Positions 45,836 to 59,225 are shown, numbered from the stretch's first letter. The stretch is DNA of 64,000 bases from Rattus norvegicus (GCF_036323735.1 NW_026947400.1:1-64000); one strand, 5' to 3'. Translations and numbers: made by a program. Notes: generated from the sequence alone by a model not told the origin.

Positions 45836-48800
45836 ATGAATATAACGGGAAGCAATAAACAGTATTCCTTATTATCTCTCAATATCAATGGCCTCAACTC
45901 CCCAATAAAAAGACATAGATTAACAAACTGGATACGCAACGAGGACCCTGCATTCTGCTGCCTACAGGAAACACACCTCAGAGACAAAGACAGACACTAC
46001 CTCAGAGTGAAAGGCTGGAAAACAACTTTCCAAGCAAATGGTCAGAAGAAGCAAGCTGGAGTAGCCATTCTAATATCAAATAAAATCAATTTCCAAATAA
46101 AAGTCATCAAAAAAGATAAGGAAGGACACTTCATATTCATCAAAGGAAAAATCCACCAAGATGAACTCTCTATCCTAAATACCTATGCCCCAAATACAAG
46201 GGCACCTACATACGTAAAAGAAACCTTACTAAAGCTCAAAACACACATTGCACCTCACACAATAATAGTGGGAGATTTCAACACCCCACTCTCATCAATG
46301 GACAGATCATGGAAACAGAAATTAAACAGTGATGTCGACAGACTAAGAGAAGTCATGAGACAAATGGACTTAACGTTTATTTATAGAACATTGTATCCTA
46401 AAGCAAAAGGATATAACTTCTTCTCAGCTCCTCATGGTACTTTCTCCAAAATTGACCATATAATTGGTCAAAAAACGGGCCTCAACAGGTAAAGAAAGAT
46501 AGAAATAATCCCATGCGTGCTATCGGACAACCACGGCCTAAAACTGGTCTTCAATAACAATAAGGGAAGAATGCCCACATATACGTGGAAATTGAACAAT
46601 GCTCTACTCAATGATAACCTGGTCAAAGAAGAAATAAAGAAAGAAATTAAAAACTTTTTAGAATTTAATGAAAATGAAGATACAACATACACAAACTTAT
46701 GGGACACAATGAAAGCTGTGCTAAGAGGAAATCTCATAACGCTGAGTGCCTGCAGAAAGAAACAGGAAAGAGCATATGTCAACAGCTTGACAGCACACCT
46801 AAAAGCTCTAGAACAAAAAGAAGCAAATACACCCAGGAGGAGTAGAAGGCAGGAAATAATCAAACTCAGAGCTGAAATCAACCAAGTAGAAACAAAAAGG
46901 ACCATAGAAAGTATCAACAGAACCAAAAGTTGGTTCTTTGAGAAAATCAACAAGATAGATAAACCCTTAGCCAGACTAACGAGAGGACACAGAGAGTGCG
47001 TCCAAATTAACAAAATCAGAAATGAAAAGGGAGACATAACTACAGATTCAGAGGAAATTCAAAAAATCATCAGATCTTACTATAAAAACGTATATTCAAC
47101 AAAATTTGAAAAACTTCAGGAAATGGACAATTTCCTAGACAGATACCAGGTATCGAAGTTAAATCAGGAACAGATAAACCAGTTAAACAACCCCATAACT
47201 CCTAAGGAAATAGAAGCAGTCATTAAAGGTCTCCCAACCAAAAAGAGCCCAGGTCCAGACGGGTTTAGTGCAGAATTCTATCAAACCTTCATAGAAGACC
47301 TCATACCAATATTATCCAAACTATTCCACAAAATTGAAACAGATGGAGCCCTACCGAATTCCTTCTACGAAGCCACAAATACTCTTATACCTAAACCACA
47401 CAAATACACAACAAAGAAAGAGAACTTCAGACCAATTTCCCTTATGAATATCGACGCAAAAATACTCAATAAAATTCTGGCAAACCGAATTCAAGAGCAC
47501 ATCAAAACAATCATCCACCATGATCAAGTAGGCTTCATCCCAGGCATGCAGGGATGGTTTAATATACGGAAAACCATCAACGTGATCCATTGTATAAACA
47601 AATTGAAAGAACAGAACCACATGATCATTTCATTAGATGCTGAGAAAGCATTTGACAAAATTCAACACCCCTTCATGATAAAAGTCCTGGAAAGAATAGG
47701 AATTCAAGGCCCATACCTAAACAAAGTAAAAGCCATATACAGCAAACCAGTTGCTAACATTAAACTAAATGGAGAGAAACTTGAAGCAATCCCACTAAAA
47801 TCAGGGACTAGACAAGGCTGCCCACTCTCTCCCTACTTATTCAATATAGTTCTTGAAATTCTAGCCAGAGCAATCAGACAACAAAAGGAGATCAAAGGGA
47901 TAGAGATCGGAAAAGAAGAGGTCAAAATATCACTATTTGCAGATGACATGATAGTATATTTAAGTGATCCCAAAAGTTCCACCAGAGAACTACTAAAGCT
48001 GATAAACAACTTCAGCAAAGTGGCTGGGTATAAAATTAACTCAAATAAATCAGTTGCCTTCCTCTATACAAAAGAGAAACAAGCCGAGAAAGAAATTAGG
48101 GAAACGACACCCTTCATAATAGACCCAAATAATATAAAGTACCTCGGTGTGACTTTAACCAAGCAAGTAAAAGATCTGTACAATAAGAACTTCAAGACAC
48201 TGAGGAAAGAAATTGAAGAAGACTTCAGAAGATGGAAAGATCTCCCATGCTCATGGATTGGCAGGATTAATATAGTAAAAATGGCCATTTTACCAAAAGC
48301 AATCTACAGATTCATGCTATCCCCATCAAAATAACAATCCAATTCTTCAAAGAGTTAGACAGAACAATTTGCAAATTCATCTGGAATAACAAAAAACCCA
48401 GGATAGCTAAAGCTATCCTCAAAAATAAAAGGACTGCAGGGGGAATCACTATCCCTGAACTCAAGCAGTATTACAGAGCAATAGTGATAAAAACTGCATG
48501 GTATTGGTACAGAGACAGACAGACAGACCAATGGAATAGAATTAGAACAATGGAATAGAATTGAAGACCCAGAAATGAACCCACACACCTATGGTCACTT
48601 GATTTTTGACAAAGGAGCCAAAACCATCCAATGGAAAAAAGATAGCATTTTCAGCAAATGGTGCTGGTTCAACTGGAGGGCAACATGTAGAAGAATGCAG
48701 ATCGATCCATGCTTATCACCCTGTACAAAGCTTAAGTCCAAGTGGATCAAGGACCTCCACATCAAACCAGACACACTCAAACTAATAGAAGAAAAACTAG

Positions 48801-49680
48801 GGAAGCATCTGGAACACATGGGCACTGGAAAAAATTTCCTGAACAAAACACCAATGGCTTATGCTCTAAGATCAAGAATCGACAAATGGGATCTCATAAA
48901 ACTGCAAAGCTTCTGTAAGGCAAAGGACACTGTGGTTAGGACAAAATGGCAACCAACAGATTGGGAAACGATCTTTACCAATCCTACAACAGATAGAGGC
49001 CTTATATCCAAAATATACAAAGAACTCAAGTAGTTAGACCGCAGGGAAACAAATAACCCTATTAAAAAATGGGGTTCAGAGCTAAACAAAGATTCACAGC
49101 TGAGGAATGCAAAATGGCTGAGAAGCACCTAAAGAAATGTTCAACATCTTTAGTCATAAGGGAATTGCAAATCAAAACAACCCTGAGATTTCACCTCACA
49201 CCAGTGCGATTGGCTAAGATCAAAAACTCAGGTGACAGCAGATGCTGGCGAGGATGTGGAGAAAGAGGAACGCTCCTCCATTGTTGGTGGGATTGCAGAC
49301 TGGTAAAACCATTCTGGAAATCAGTCTGGAGGTTCCTCAGAAAATTGGACATTGAACTGCCTGAGGATCCAGCTATACCTCTCTTGGGCATATACCCAAA
49401 AGATGCCTCAACATATAAAAGAGACACGTGCTCCACTATGTTCATCGCAGCCTTATTTATAATAGCCAGAAAATGGAAAGAACCCAGATGCCCTTCAACA
49501 GAGGAATGGATACAGAAAATGTGGTACATCTACACAATGGAATATTACTCAGCTATCAAAAACAACGAGTTTATGAAATTCGTAGGCAAATGGTTGGAAC
49601 TGGAAAATATCAACCTGAGTGAGCTAACCCAATCACAGAAAGACATACATGGTATGCACTCATTGATAAGTGGCTATTAG
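45836..49680 (+). pseudogene. L1 ORF2 pseudogene (endonuclease-RT), recently inactivated
   Basis: The frame opens MNITGSNKQYSLLSLNINGL. The endonuclease keeps LQETH, VGDFNTP and LSDNHG (an Asn replaces the first His of copy A's SDHHG). A TAC-to-TAA change at 46490-46492 stops the protein after 218 codons, but the same frame continues to 48334 with the RT, including SPGPDGFSAEFYQ, SLDAEKAFD and the FADD box at 47936-47947. A 1-base deletion near 48313 shifts the frame, an 18-19 base duplication (CAATGGAATAGAATT) sits near 48530-48562, and AAG-to-TAG occurs at 49031-49033. Another 1-base deletion lies near 49092. The C-terminal Cys-rich segment (CWRGCGERGTLLHCWWDC) and the terminal SLISGY remain. 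Confidence 0.95.
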
Positions 49681-50379
49681 CCCAAATGCTTGAATTACCC
49701 TAGCTCCCTAGAACAAACGAAACTCAAGACGGATGATCAAAATGTGAATGCTTCACTCCTTCTTTAAAGGAGGAAAAAGAATACCCTTGGCAGGGAAGGG
49801 AGAGGCAAAGATTAAAACAGAGGCTGAAGGAACACCCATTCAGAGCCTGCCCCACATTTGGCCCATACATATACAGCCACCCAATTAGACAAGATGGATG
49901 AAGCAAAGAAGTGCAGACCGACAGGAGCCGGATGTAGATCACTCCTGAGAGACACAGCCAGAATACAGCAAATACAGAGGCGAATGCCAGCAGCAAACCA
50001 CTGAACTGAGAATAGGTCCCCTATTGAAGGAATCAGAGAAAGAACTAGAAGAGCTTGAAGGGGCCCGAGACCCCAAAAGTACAACAATGCCAAGCAACCA
50101 GAGCTTCCAGGGACTAAGCCACTACCTAAAGACTATACATGGACTGACCCTGGACTCTGACCCCATAGGTAGCAATGAATATCCTAGTAAGAGCACCAGT
50201 GGAAGGGGAAGCCCTGGGTCCTGCTAAGACTGAACCCCCAGTGAACTAGTCTATGGGGGGAGGGTGGCAATGGGGGGAGGGTTGGGAGGGGAACACCCAT
50301 AAGGAAGGGGAGGGGGGGAGGGGGATGTTTGCCCGGTAACCGGGAATGTATATAAGAAATACTCAAGTTAATAAAAAAA
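49681..50379 (+). other. L1 3' UTR with G-rich tract (copy B)
   Basis: The 3' UTR ends with ATAAGAAATACTCAAGTTAATAAAAAAAA. At 50254-50332 there are many runs of four to seven G's separated by short loops (GGGGGGAGGG, GGGGAGGGGGGG). Such tracts can fold as G-quadruplexes and are a known feature of L1 3' UTRs. The nested fragment at 44852-44931 has the same tract. Confidence 0.88.
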
Positions 50380-50396
50380 AAGATGTGTAAATGAGC
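50380..50396 (+). repeat. Target-site duplication, 3' copy, of L1 copy B
   Basis: AAGATGTGTAAATGAGC follows the poly(A), identical to 43611-43627. Confidence 0.95.
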
Positions 50397-51340
50397 TATA
50401 AAAGTGAAGAAAGATCAACCAAACAACACCAAACCCCTTCATTCCACAACCTTCAATATGACAGCTGGTATTTCTAACATAATAGTTCCTGTCTCTTTAT
50501 AGAACATGTTCTCTTAGCAGTTTATCACTGCATAGGCATAAAATTTCTGTTTTTTAATATTGTTCATGATATTCTATCAATCGGACTATTGATTTAAATA
50601 AATAAAAAGGAGTAAAAGACATATTGTCTTCAAATGTAGTCCACCCTAACCTGAAATTCCTAATTTCTCCCTCGGTATCATGATTATGAGTATTCTAAGA
50701 GCAAGACATGGTGCCTGGTTTGATAAAAATTCCTTCCTATTCTTTCACCTCAACATCTTAGTATTCCACCAAACTACATGTATTTCTATAAACATAGTAT
50801 CTATACATTTAATTCCTCTTTGCTCACTTTTGCATATGGCACCTGCTGTGTGCTTGCTTGGTTACTGACATAGAAAACTGCTTATTTCCAGCACAAACTT
50901 GTCTGTTTTCAGATATCATCCTTCTCTTCTGTGTATAGTTGCACTCTGTTTTTCACAATGTAACTGATAATGTAGCTGTTAGCACTGTGGTGGTGACTAC
51001 TTTTCATCTTGTTCACAATGTTGCCTTATATGGAGACTGAGTATGGACTGCAAAGTTCTTATCATTATTTTTACCATCCTTACCAATCTCTGAGCTCTGG
51101 TGTAATGAGAAGCTCCAGTGTTTAGCTTACTTTGGTTCCTTGGGGATTCTGCCTGTCCCTTCCCATTATATCTTCTGAAGTTCACTCTCATGTCCCTCAA
51201 AATAATGTGGCAAAGTCATTTTTCTCCCAGTCTGATAACTTTTCCCTTCAAATGAGATGTCCTTTCCTGTTTTGTGGAGTGTATATGTCTTTGTTGAAGT
51301 TTGGGTTTTCATGCCAAAAGATAAACCACTCTTTCTTGAC
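50397..51340. other. Unassigned AT-rich sequence
   Basis: No gene or repeat recognised. Confidence 0.45.
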
Positions 51341-51354
51341 AAGAATAGAGTAGG

Positions 51355-51451
51355 AGGGCTTGGGTATTTAGCTCAGTTGTAGAGCACTTGCCTAGCAAGG
51401 GCAAGGCCCTGGGTTCGGTCCCCAGCTCCGAAAAAAAAGAAAAGAAAAAAA
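51355..51451 (+). mobile_element. ID SINE (BC1/tRNA-Ala type), plus strand, with TSD
   Basis: The core reads GGGCTTGGGTATTTAGCTCA, GTTGTAGAGCACTTGCCTAG, CCCTGGGTTCGGTCCCCAGC. Intact A- and B-boxes are followed by an A-rich tail. AAGAATAGAGTAGG before it (51341-51354) and AAGAGTAGAGTAGG after it (51452-51465) differ at one base, a 14-base target duplication. The close match to the ID consensus and the near-perfect flanks point to a recent insertion. Confidence 0.96.
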
Positions 51452-51465
51452 AAGAGTAGAGTAGG

Positions 51466-51999
51466 TGATATCACCAGCCTCTTAGGCTCTCTCTCTATTC
51501 ACTTGATATAATGAAATGTCAGAGGTATGTGAGTCAGGTAGGTAGGTCAGCACATGGTTGATCCACAAATCAAATGTTGGTTTCAGTATTTCCAAATTAT
51601 AAATAAATAAACATGTTACCTACGTTCATAAATACCCTTCAAGACACACACCCACATACACACACACACACACACACACACTTGTATGCCACATACACAT
51701 GTGTGCCTATATATTCATGCAGAGAGAGAGACACAGAGAAACACAATAGAAAAAGAGCATTTAGAGATTGTACATGAATTAAAATGTTAGTATAAACAAC
51801 AATGAAAAATAACAGTATTTATTTACATCCTGCTTCACCATTTGGTCACTTATAAACACGGCTAAGAAAAAAAAATGTAATACCCATGAGTTCGCTTCTG
51901 TGTGAATAAGTTAATTTCCCAAATCACTTAAGTTGATCGGGTGTGGAATGCTTGTCTGCTACATGGGGCATGAGCATGTGTGCAAGTCTACCCACAAAA
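51466..51999. other. Unassigned sequence with a (CA)n run
   Basis: An interrupted (CA)n run occupies about 51643-51681, with a short GA run at 51720-51745. Nothing else recognised. Confidence 0.5.
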
Positions 52000-54900
52000 T
52001 ACTTTACTCCAGGACAATTTGGTCAAGGAAGAAATAAAGAAAGAAATTAAAGACTTCTTAGAACTTAAAGAAAATGAAGATACAACATTCCCAAACATAT
52101 GTGACACAATGAAAGCAGAGATAAGAGAAAAACTTATAGCTCTGAGTGTTTGCGAAAAGAAACAAGAGAGAGTATATGTCAGGATGTTGATAGCACATGT
52201 AAATGCTCTAGAATAAAAAGAAATAAGTAAATCCAAGCGGGGTGGAAAGAAGGAAAATATCAAACTCAGAGCTGATTTCAACAAAGTAGAAATGAAAAGG
52301 ACAATACAAAGAATCAACAAAAGCAGGAGCTTTTTCTTTGGAAAAAACAATAAGATAGATAAACCCCTAGCAATACTAATCAGAAGTCAAAGAGACTGTA
52401 CCCAAATTAACAAAATCAGAAATGAAAAAGGAGACATAAAAACAGAATCTGAAGAAAATAAAAAAAAAATCATCAGATTCTACTTTAAAAGCCTATATTC
52501 AACAAAACTGCAAAATCAGGAGGATATGAATAATTTCGTAGACAGATACCAGGAAGCAAGGTTAAATCAGGAAGAAATAAACTATCTAAACAAACCTATA
52601 ACTCCTAAAGAAATAAAAACTGATATTAAAAGTCTCCCAACCAAACTGAGCCCAGGTCGAGATGGGTTTAGTGCAGAATTCTATCAGACCTTCTTAGAAG
52701 ACCTCATACTAAAATTATGGAAACTATTCCACAAAATTGAAACAACTGTTGCACTACCGCATTCCTTATATAAATCCACAATTACTCTTATACCTAAACA
52801 AAACAAAGACTAAGCACAGAAAGAGAAATTCAGAAAAAATTCCCATATGAATATTGATGAAAAAATACTCAATAAAATTCTTGCAAACCGAATCTAAGAA
52901 CACATCAAAAAATTACTACATAATGATCAAGTAGACTTGAACCCAGGGATGGAAGGATTGTTCAATAAGAAAAATTCATAAATGTAATCCATCATGTAAA
53001 CAAACTCAAAGATAAGGAGCACAAGGTCATTTCATTAGATGGTGAGAAAGCATTTGACAAACTACAACAACCCGTGTGGATAAAAGTCCTGGAAATATCA
53101 TGAATTGAAGGCTCATCTCAAAACAAGGTGTAAGAAATATACAGCAAACATGTAGCTAACATCAAACTAAATGGAAAGAAACTTGAAGCAATCCCACTAA
53201 AATCAGGGACTAGACAAGGCTGGCCACTCTCTCCCTACTTATTCAAAACAGGACTCCATGTCATAGCCAGAGAAACCAGACAGCAAAAGGGGGTCAAAGT
53301 GATACAAATTGGAAGGTAAGATACCAAAATATCTCTATTGGCAGATGATATGATAGTATATACTTAAGTGACCCCAAAAGTTCCACCAGAATCTTCTTAA
53401 CCTGATAAATAACTTCAGCAATGAGTCAGGGTATGAAATTAACTCAAATATACCAGGAGCCTTCCTCTCCTCAATGGATAAAATGGCTGAGAATGAAAAA
53501 AATGAAATCACAAACTGCACAATAGTCCCAAATAATATAAAATATCTTGGTGTAAGTTTAACCAAGCAAGTGAATGATCTGTATGACAAGAAGTTCAAGT
53601 ATCTGAAGAAAGAAATTGAGGAAGATCTCAGATGATAGAAGGAGATTCCATGCTCATGGATTGACAAGATTAATATAGTAAAGATGACCATTTTCCCAAA
53701 AGCAATCTACACATTCAATGCAATATCCATCAAAATTCCTACTGACTTCTTTAATAAAGATAGAAATAGCAATTTGTAAATTCATTTGGAATAAGAAAAA
53801 CCCAGGACAATTAAAACTATCCTCAACAATAAAAGAACTTCTGGGGGAATCATTGCCCCTGAACTCAAGCAGTATTACAGAGCAATAGTGATAAAAACTG
53901 CATGGTATTGGTACAGAGATAGGTGGATAGACCAGTGGAATAAAATTGTAGACCCAGAAATGAACCCACACACCTATCATTTGATATTTGGCAAAGGAGA
54001 TAAAACCATCCAAAGGATGAAACATAGCATTTTCCAAAAATAGTGCTGATTCAACTGGAAGTCGGCATGTAGATGAATGTAAACTATACCGTTATTATGA
54101 CCATGTATTAAGGTAAAGTGCAAGTGAATCAAGGACCTAAATATCAAACCAGATACCCTCAAACAAATAGAAGAAAAGGTCAGAAAGAGTCTTGAACATA
54201 TGGACACTGTAGAAAATTTCCTGAAAAAAACACCAAGGACTTATGCTTTAAGAACAAGAATTGACAAATAGGACCTCATAAAACAGCAAAGTTCCTTAAG
54301 GCAAAAGAAACCGTCATTTGGAAAAAAACTGTAACCAACAGATTGGGAAAAGATTTTTACCAATCCTATATCTGATAGTAGGTAATATCCAAAATTTACA
54401 AAGAACTTAAGAAGTTTGACTCTCGAAAGCAAAAATACCCTATTAAAAATGGCGTACAGTGTTACAAAACATTCTCAGCTGAAGGTTATCAAATGGGCAA
54501 ACAACACCTAAATAAATGTCCAACATCCTTAGTCATCAGGGATATTGAAATCAAAACAAACCTGAAATCCACCTCACACCAGTCAGAATGGCTAAGATAT
54601 AAAACTCAGTTGACAGCAGATGCTGACGAGGATGTGGAAAGAAAGGAACACTCTTCCATTGTTGGTGGGATTGTATACTTGTACAACCCTTCATAAAATC
54701 AGACTGAAGATTCCTCAGAAAATTGGACAATCCATGAGCCGAGGACCCAGCTATACCTCTCTTGGGCATATACCAAAAAGATGGTCCAACATACAACCGA
54801 GAAATATATTTGCCTTTGTTCATAGCAGCCTTATTTAAAATAGTTAGAAGCTGGAAAGAACCCAGATGCCCTTCAACAGAGGAATGGATACAGAAATATG

Positions 54901-55764
54901 GTACATCTACAAAATGGAATATTACTCAGCTTTAAAAACAATGACTTCATGAAATTCTAGGCACATAGAAGGAACTAGTAAATATCATTCTGAGTGAGGT
55001 TACTCAATCAAAGAAAAACACACTGGATATCCATTCATCGATAAGCAGATATTAGCCAAAAAGCTTGAATTACCCATTATGCCATACACAGACCACCTGA
55101 AGCTCAAGAAGGATGACAAAAATGCAGATGCTTCATTCTTTCTTTAAAAGGGGAACCAAAATACCGATGGGAGTGTATAAGGAGGCAAAGTTTATAACAG
55201 CGACTGAAGGACCTGCCGTTCAGAGCCTGGCTCACATGTAGCCCATACATGTACAGACACCAAAACTAGATAAGATGGATGAAGCTAAGAAGTGCAGGCT
55301 GACTATGAGTGGATATTGATCCCTCCTGAGAGACACAGCCAGAATATGTCAAATACAGAGGCAAATGCAAACAGCAAACCACTGAACCGAGAACCTGAAC
55401 CCTGTTGGAGGAATTAGAGAAGGGATTGAAAGAGTTGAAGGGATTTGGAACCCCATAATAATAACATTGCCAACCAAACAGAGCTTCCAGGGACGAAACA
55501 ACAACAGAAAGACTATACATGGATAGACCCATGGTTCCAACTGCATATGTAGCAAAGGATGGCCTTGCTGAGAAAAATGTAATGAGAAACTCTTGTTTCT
55601 ATGAAGGTTGGACCCCAAGTGTAGGGGAATGTGGGGAGGTGTGGGGAGGCCATGGGTGGAGATGTGAACTCCCTTACAGAAGAGTAGGGGGAAGGTTTAA
55701 GGGGCTTATGGCCTGAAAACCTGGACAGGGAATAACATTCAAATGTAAACAGGAAATCTCCAAC

Positions 55765-55765
<1 letters not shown>
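52000..55765 (+). mobile_element. Older L1, 5'-truncated within ORF2 (copy D), plus strand
   Basis: From GACAATTTGGTCAAGGAAG the sequence aligns with copy B from about 46615. It continues through the RT (frame 52292-52813 keeps SPGRDGFSAEFYQTFLEDL) and the C-terminal region to the ORF2 end near 55040, then through a 3' UTR ending GGGAATAACATTCAAATGTAAAC. Stops and indels are numerous. Homology starts abruptly at 52000, as expected for 5' truncation. The tail has become the purine microsatellite that follows. Confidence 0.92.
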
Positions 55766-55766
<1 letters not shown>

Positions 55767-55823
<57 letters not shown>

Positions 55824-55824
55824 G

Positions 55825-55856
<32 letters not shown>

Positions 55857-56030
55857 GAAGAAGAAGAAGAAGAAGAAGAAGAAGAAGAAGAAGAAGAAGA
55901 AGAAGAAGAAGAAGAAGAAGAAGAAGAAGGAGGAGGAGGAGAAGGAGGAGAAGGAGGAGGAGGAGGAGGAGGAGAGGGAGGAGTAGGAGGAGTAGGAGGA
56001 GGAGGAGGAGGAGGAAGGGGAGGAGTTGAA
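55767..56030 (+). repeat. Long pure-purine compound microsatellite: (GA)n, (GAA)n, (GGA)n
   Basis: About 26 GA units are followed by about 35 GAA units with one TAG break. A GGA/GAA-rich block follows with two TAG interruptions, and the run ends near 56030. It sits exactly where the L1 poly(A) tail should be. The open frames it creates (poly-Leu, poly-Ser and poly-Arg on the two strands) are by-products of the repeat. Confidence 0.97.
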
Positions 56031-57844
56031 ACAGAGAGAGAACTAAAAGTCCATTCTTCTCCATTCCCTCTCTTCATCAGCTGTTGTTGAGGCAGTTGTG
56101 TTAGTGAGTTGTTATAAGTGTAATTTCTGGTGTTACTTTGAGACACCATCTCATAGTAAATTTTAGTCTCTTACAACCTTCTTGCCCCCTCTTCTGTAAT
56201 GCTCCTCTGCCTTGAATCAAATGACATTTTGTAGAAAGAGCCATTGAGACTGGGCTTGGAATTTCTATCCTGCATTTGAATGGCTGGGAGATTTACTGTG
56301 ATGTTTGTTCCAGAGACTGTAATTAATTCTGTATATAAGGCACATGGCTTTGATTGTTGTTATGTCTGATACTGGCTTAAGTAAGTAAGGGGCTGTACAT
56401 TCTCCCCCATAACCACAGCTTCAATAGCCTTATATATGGGGCTTAATTGCCAGTATCATCCATGTTCATTGAACAGGACTTAAGCCAAGTTAGAGTGCTG
56501 TTGGCTATCACCAAGCTATTTATGCCATTGCACTGCCCTTATGGTTATTCTGCCATGTTGATCATTGTGTTTTACAGGCATGATGTGAACAATCCCTTGA
56601 AAGTGACAAAACTGATGATTGTAATAACAGGTTATACTAGAAATTCGACCTGTGCCTGGCACATCTTCCTGTAAAAGAATATTGACTTTATGATAGGAAG
56701 GAGAATGTAAAAGTTAAATTTAGTCTTAATTAAAAAAAGGAAATTACAATTTTCCTGCTATAGCATGTTTAATTAATTGAAGCAAAATAAAATCTATTTA
56801 CTTGATGTTGGGGAAATATCATTTCACAATATAATCCTAACTCCTTTTAAGTGATTAAAAGTTACAGATAGTTGTTAGCTGGGATACTGTGTAAAATTGG
56901 CATCAGGATTGTGATAAGGAAATATTCTCTGTTTTATGCAAATGCCTAGTAATAATGAACAAAATTATGTATCAAGTTTCATGCTTTAGGTAATTAATTG
57001 CATGTATTCAATTGTATCTAAGATAATTTAATATTATCAAGGTATCAAATGCATAATAATTATGATTAAATTATTAATTAAATATTAAAATAGCATACTA
57101 GAGTTACCAAGTAGACATGAAAAATAAAATATATTAGAATAATCAAAAATATTTATTAAAAGCCAAATGATGAAAACATTGTATATATAAAGAGAGCCTG
57201 TAGCTATATGTCACCTTAAAGTGTTATAGTGTGTTGCAGTGAGGGGGTTGAGCAGATAATATTTCATACCATGAAAAACCAATTACCTAAATTTAATACC
57301 TGCATATATGTTTGCAAGATTTCTATATTCACTTCATGACCAGAACACATAAAAGTTTACACCAAATATTAATAATGAGACTAATGAGAACAATAATAAT
57401 AAGAAAAAGAAAAAAAACAAAACTCTAGGAACATTTTAAAGAAATAATGTATTGGCCTTAAAATAGGAAAATCAACACATTTTCTTAGTACATTAACTAT
57501 TCAAAGAAATCTAAAAGGCTTTTACTTCATTCTATATGAAAGCAAAAACACATGAGATGGATTGTGTAAAGAAAGAGACACCTGCAAACTGTAAAATTAA
57601 TATAGTCATTGTGGGGAAAGAAACAAATACTTACCCAAGGTTCGATAAGTATACATTTGAAAGATTTACTTTGAAAGATAATATTAATATATTTAACCCA
57701 ACACATCTTACTATGATAAAGGAAAGAAAACTGGAAAAAATAATGCCTCAATGTAGTCTCTGCACCTAGAATGTGGGAAGATATCTCAAATTCAAGATAC
57801 CCTGAAATACATGAGAAAATGATAAATAGGTTGATTTTATTATG
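56031..57844. other. Unassigned AT-rich sequence
   Basis: No gene recognised. 56120-56230 carries faint similarity to the old L1 3' UTR type at 59255-59665, too weak to claim. Confidence 0.4.
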
Positions 57845-57847
57845 GAA

Positions 57848-58060
57848 TAAGTGCTGTAGCATTAGCTTAGTGGTTAAGAGCACTTACTGCTCTTTAGAGC
57901 AAACACATTTACTTTCCAACATCAATGAAGCCACTTGCAACCAGCTGTAAAAGCAGCTCCAGGGGATCTGACATCTTCTGGTCTCCCCAGGTGCCTGTGT
58001 TCATGTGCACAAATCTATACATAGACATTCACACGTAACAGATCATTAAAATAAAAAAAG
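57848..58060 (+). mobile_element. B3/B2-type SINE, plus strand
   Basis: A tRNA-like head (AGCTTAGTGGTTAAGAGCAC, TTACTGCTC) is followed by GGGATCTGACATCTTCTGGT, CTCCCCAGGTGCCTGTGTTC and ATGTGCACA. It ends in an AAAATAAAAAAAG tail. Confidence 0.87.
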
Positions 58061-58284
58061 ATTCATGAATGTATTTTCTGCACAAATTATGAATAGTAAG
58101 CCTTCTACATATGCAAACACAATTGATGCAAAGTAATAAGAATAGAGAAAATTGCAGATAGTATGAAGAGTAAATTAAGGATTAATGCTTATACAGTTCA
58201 GTAATCAAAAACGCTAAACTTCACAATTGAATTACAATGTAGATGTTAGGAAGTAACTTGCATTTGAATTTAAGAGTGAAACTA

Positions 58285-58625
58285 TTTTAAAAATTATTTT
58301 ATTTATTTACATTCTTGCCATTGTGCCATGTCCCCTCCCACAGTTCCTCATCCCATTCCACCTCTTCCTTCCCTGACTCGAGGAGGATGCTCCCCAGACC
58401 CTGCCAGGCACCATAACCCTGGGGCCTCAAATCACTCAAGAATTAACAAGACGAGGCAGTCCTCTGCTATACATGTGTCAGGGACTCCGATCACCTTATT
58501 TGTCCTGCCGGGTTTGTGGCTCAGTGTCTGGGAGATCTCCGCGGTCCGGATTAGTTGCGACTGCTAGTCTTCCTTTAGAAGTTGCCCTCCCCTTCAACTT
58601 CTTCAATCCTTCCCCTAATTAAAGA
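58285..58625 (-). mobile_element. Old L1 (Lx-type) 3' UTR, minus strand
   Basis: The plus strand has the antisense pattern: TTCCCTGACTCGAGGAGG, GGCAGTCCTCTGCTATACATG, GGCTCAGTGTCTGGGAGATC, CTGCTAGTCTTCCTTT, TTGCCCTCCCCTTCAACTTC, CTTCAATCCTTCCCCTAATT. Confidence 0.7.
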
Positions 58626-59139
58626 ACTGACAGAAGTCAGAGACTGATACCTTTTTAAAATATATGTACCATTTAATTTTGAATGGCATAGTATGGGTTC
58701 TCATATAAAATTGATGGCAATATATATTTATTATAGTCTTCAGAGATGGAAATTTGGCAGTATTTATAAAAGTATTACATTACTTAACAGCCTTGACATC
58801 ATTCTAACAATGTGTTTTGTAATTTATAAAAAATATAATGTAAATAATCACCATTGAGTACAGTGCCTGAGTCAGTGCCCATGCTGATTTTCTGTAGTGA
58901 ACTTTAGTTAATGAAAATAAAAATAATCTGAATGGCACAATTAGATGATTATTTAAACAAATGAGTATATTACCATTTTTTAAATGCATGATATTCCATG
59001 AAGAAATTTCCCATGGACATGGATTCAAGATATATTGTTAATTGAAAAACAAATGACAGAATAATGCAGTATGTAATTAAACTTCAATAACAGAAGATTT
59101 ATATATATTCTATAATTTTGTCAATGTTGAGTAAACCTG

Positions 59140-59225
59140 CTACAAGAGCAGGGGAGGCAGGAGACAGAACACTGGCAGTTCTATGGTACTTTGAGCTACA
59201 CAATGAAACCCAATTTTTAAAACAA
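59140..59225 (+). mobile_element. Possible B1-family SINE fragment
   Basis: GGGGAGGCAGGAGACAGAAC, then GAGCTACACAATGAAACCC, resembles the right part of a diverged 7SL-derived SINE with an A-rich tail. Confidence 0.4.

Larger units (their letters stand above)
43628..50379 (+). mobile_element. Full-length young rat LINE-1 (copy B)
   Basis: The element carries a 0.72-kb 5' UTR, ORF1, spacer, ORF2, a 3' UTR with a G-rich tract, and a poly(A) tail. Perfect 17-base duplications at 43611-43627 and 50380-50396 bracket it. It is nearly identical to copy A over the shared part. Both ORFs are broken: ORF1 by an internal replacement and a 2-base deletion, ORF2 by two nonsense changes, two 1-base deletions and a short tandem duplication. 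It is therefore young but unable to mobilise itself. Confidence 0.97.

Noticed and set aside
51355..51430. tRNA-like sequence with A- and B-boxes
   Set aside because: It has the ID SINE core, an A-rich tail and target duplications. It is not a tRNA gene. The same applies to 24757-24842.
55513..56149. Long frames encoding poly-Leu, poly-Ser/Pro and poly-Arg on both strands
   Set aside because: They are translations of the (GA)n/(GAA)n/(GGA)n microsatellite and have no gene context.
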